Positions 12,741-14,810 of a stretch of DNA of 14,810 bases are shown piece after piece. This DNA is from Ch71 sp050945695 (GTDB taxonomy: Bacteria; Chloroflexota; Anaerolineae; DRVO01): assembly GCA_050945695.1 (NCBI GenBank), contig JBMNTK010000086.1:1-14810 (forward strand), written 5' to 3'. The notes under the pieces are model-generated. The model worked only from the letters and a program-made list of their open reading frames with translations. It made no database searches and was not told the origin of the DNA. Position numbers and translations under genes: made by a program. Numbering within the stretch: position 1 is the stretch's first letter; the number at the start of each line of letters is the position of its first letter.

Positions 12741-14741
12741 ATGACTACCGAAAGCGTTTCTCGTCGGGACTTCCTGCGTATTGCTGGCGTGAGCGCCGGC
12801 GTCGCCCTGTCCGCCGCCTGTGCCGGGGCCACGCCGCCACCCGGCGCCGGGCCCACGGCTGCGGGCGCAGCCGAATCCACAACCACCAGCTCCACGGCGG
12901 CGCCTCAGCAACCTGCCACCACCCCTTCCCGGTACCAAGAGGCCCCCATGCTGTCAGAGATGGTGGCGGCAGGCACTCTGCCCCCGGTGGAAGAGCGACT
13001 TCCGCTGGACCCACTGGTGATCGAGCCTCTAGAGGAGATCGGTCAATACGGGGGTATGTGGCGGTTGGCGGAGGCCAACACCGGCCTGATCTCCAGCCGC
13101 TACGGTGCCGAACCTCTGGTGACCTGGGGACGCGATGCCCGCAGCATCGTGCCCAACCTGGCCCATAGCTGGGACATCGAAGACGAGGGCCGTGTCTACA
13201 CCTACTACCTCCGGCAAGGCGTCAAGTGGTCGGACGGTGAGCCCTTCACTACCGACGACATCATGTTCTGGTACGAGGACGTGCTTCTGAATGAGGAACT
13301 CACTCCCACCTTTCCCAAGTGGCTCGCTCCGGGCGGAAGCCGGGTGGTCATCGAGAAGGTGGACGACTACACTGTCCGCTTCCGTTTTCAGGATCCGGCG
13401 GGCTTGTTCCCGGACTAGCTAGCGTTCTCCGGCAACTCCATTGTCAACTACCCTAAGCACTACCTCCAGCAGTTCCACCCGAAGTACGCCGATCCCGACG
13501 AACTGGCAGCATTGGTCAAGGACCGCGGTTTTGAGTTCTGGTACCAGCTATTCGCGGCCGAGGTGAACCCGGCTATCAACCCCGACCTACCGACCCTGCG
13601 GCCCTGGAAGATAGTCACCAAACCCATCACAACCACCGCTACAGCGCAGCGGAACCCCTACTACTGGAAGGTAGACCCGGAGGGCAGACAGCTTCCCTAT
13701 GTAGATGAGATCTTCTGGAATATCATCCAATCCGTCGAGATGATCCCAGTGCGCATCCTATCAGGCAAAGTTGATATGCAGGCCCAGTACGTGAGCTTCG
13801 GGGACTACTCCTTGCTTATGGAGGGACGAGAGAAGGGGGAATACCGGGTCAACATCTGGGATTACGGCGAGTCTGGCAGTGCGATGCACGTGAATCAGTC
13901 TCGTCAGGGCGATGATGAGATGGCTGAGCTTCTGCGCAACCGCGACTTCCGTATCGCCCTTTCCAAAGCGATCCGGCGAGACGAGGTCAATGAGCTCTTC
14001 TACGCGGGCCTAGCCGCCTCCAACCTGGAGCTCTATCCCGAATCCGTGAAGTCCGACCCGGAGATCCAGGCGCTGTTCGAGTACGATTTGGACGAAGCCA
14101 ACGCTCTACTGGATGGCTTGGGCTTGGATAAGAGGAACGACGACGGCATCAGGCTCCTTCCCAGCGGCAGGCCCCTCCGGTTCGTACACATGACCTCCAA
14201 CAACTACGCCATCCATATTGATACTGGTCAGATCCTGGTGAACTTCCTTCGCGAACTTGGTATAGACGCCGTGACAGAGATTGAGCCGGGCGAGACATGG
14301 TGGGACCGGATGCCCAGGAACGACTGGGACTCCATCGGCTACGTGGTGGACTACACCAACGGCAACCTGTACTGGCTCAACTACCCGAGGAGCTACTTCC
14401 CGGTGGAGACCAGCACGTACTGGGCTACGGGCTGGGGCTACTACTACCAGACCGACGGCCGGGAAGGTACTGAGCCCGTGGGTGAAGACGCAAGAAGGCT
14501 TGTGGACATCTGGAATGAGATCAACGTCACTATAGACATGGACCGACGTAAGGAACTGATGGATGAGGTGTTCTACATCTGCGCCTACAACTTGTGGCCC
14601 ATCACCGTGGTGGGCGGCGGACTAGTGCCTTGCGTGGTTAAGAACGACTTCCGCAACGTGCCCGAGTCCGCAACCCTGGCCTGGCCCATCTATTCGCCCC
14701 GACCCTGGAACCCGGAACACTTCTTCCACAAGCAAGCCTAA
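12741..14741 (+). pseudogene. Tat-lipoprotein family-5 ABC solute-binding protein, interrupted by an in-frame amber codon
   Basis: A paralogue of the binding-protein part of the previous gene. The frame has 667 codons including the final TAA; codon 226 (13416-13418) is TAG. Before it are a Tat lipoprotein signal (SRRDF at 7-11, Cys27) and the first third of an SBP_bac_5 domain, including WSDGEPFTTDD. After it the same frame continues intact to 14741, with clear similarity to the paralogue (for instance QQFHPKYADPDELA directly after the break). The TAG aligns to an aromatic position (Phe in the paralogue), so a Trp TGG to TAG change is the simplest origin. The ATG at 12741 is chosen because AGGAGG sits at 12729-12734; the ATG at 12699 is less likely. 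A TTG at 13512 has no visible ribosome site. It is either a recent pseudogene, a read-through gene or a sequence error. Confidence 0.8.
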
Positions 14742-14750
14742 CGCAGGCAA

Positions 14751-14798
14751 GTCAGCGACCGGGCGTCTCCTACACAAGGAGACCACCCGGTCGCAGAC
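14751..14798. terminator. Long two-part terminator hairpin after the second binding-protein gene
   Basis: The outer stem GCGACCGGG (14755-14763) pairs with 14786-14794. The inner stem GTCTCCT (14765-14771) pairs with 14777-14783 around the loop ACACA. One unpaired base on the left and two on the right separate the two stems. GTC/GAC at the base (14751-14753 and 14796-14798) can extend it past an A-A mismatch. It starts 10 bases after the stop codon. No T-run follows. Confidence 0.65.
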
Positions 14799-14810
14799 TA
14801 GTGCCCAACA

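Noticed and set aside
13416..13418. Reassigned amber codon as a genome-wide recoding
   Set aside because: At least five genes here (ending at 4626, 5842, 8077, 9192 and 9960) use TAG as their normal stop, so general reassignment is not tenable; only local suppression could apply.
13512..14741. Independent gene starting at the TTG at 13512
   Set aside because: It has no ribosome site, lies in the same frame as the upstream fragment, and begins in the middle of a solute-binding domain.

Overview
The window is GC-rich and gene-dense, with Shine-Dalgarno-led genes. It carries Tat-type lipoprotein signal peptides on large family-5 solute-binding proteins, and short degenerate CGTGA-type intergenic repeats. 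Together these point to a bacterium of the Chloroflexota (Anaerolineae or a neighbouring class). That placement is an inference from style, not from a marker gene. No rRNA, tRNA, CRISPR array or transposase was seen.

Layout. Positions 1-60 hold the possible tail of an upstream gene and a terminator hairpin. On the minus strand, 2116 to 66 is a two-gene operon of paralogous ADP-ribosylglycohydrolase-fold proteins. From 2314 to 9960, six plus-strand genes follow: an AAC(3)-type N-acetyltransferase homologue, a NodB-fold polysaccharide deacetylase-like protein with a repeat-bearing C-terminus, an M24 (creatinase/prolidase) family protein that has lost most metal ligands, a large cytoplasmic glycoside hydrolase-like protein, an aldose-1-epimerase/DUF4432-like protein and a creatininase-family protein. 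A perfect hairpin at 9987-10017 closes this set. A well-formed promoter overlapping palindromes then precedes 10198-12609. That single open frame joins a cytoplasmic XRE-type helix-turn-helix domain to a complete Tat-lipoprotein ABC solute-binding protein. A second solute-binding protein follows (12741-14741), broken by one in-frame amber codon, and then a strong terminator hairpin. No permease or ATPase genes lie in the window.

How the genes may work together (inference). All the enzymes lack signal peptides, while both solute-binding proteins have them. This fits import of a glycoside or amino-sugar oligomer followed by cytoplasmic processing: glycosidic cleavage, N-deacetylation or N-acylation, epimerisation, and hydrolysis by the creatininase- and creatinase-like enzymes. 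Family-5 binding proteins often bind oligosaccharides rather than peptides in thermophiles and Chloroflexota.

The most unusual feature is the HTH/solute-binding-protein frame. It could be a one-piece, membrane-spanning ligand-sensing transcription factor. It could equally be a regulator gene and a transporter gene that share a frame, with a strong internal start at 10630. Other points of interest are the 17-bp inverted repeat built from GTGA heptamers that supplies the stop codon of the acetyltransferase gene, the amber interruption in an otherwise intact gene, and the metal-ligand loss in the M24 protein.
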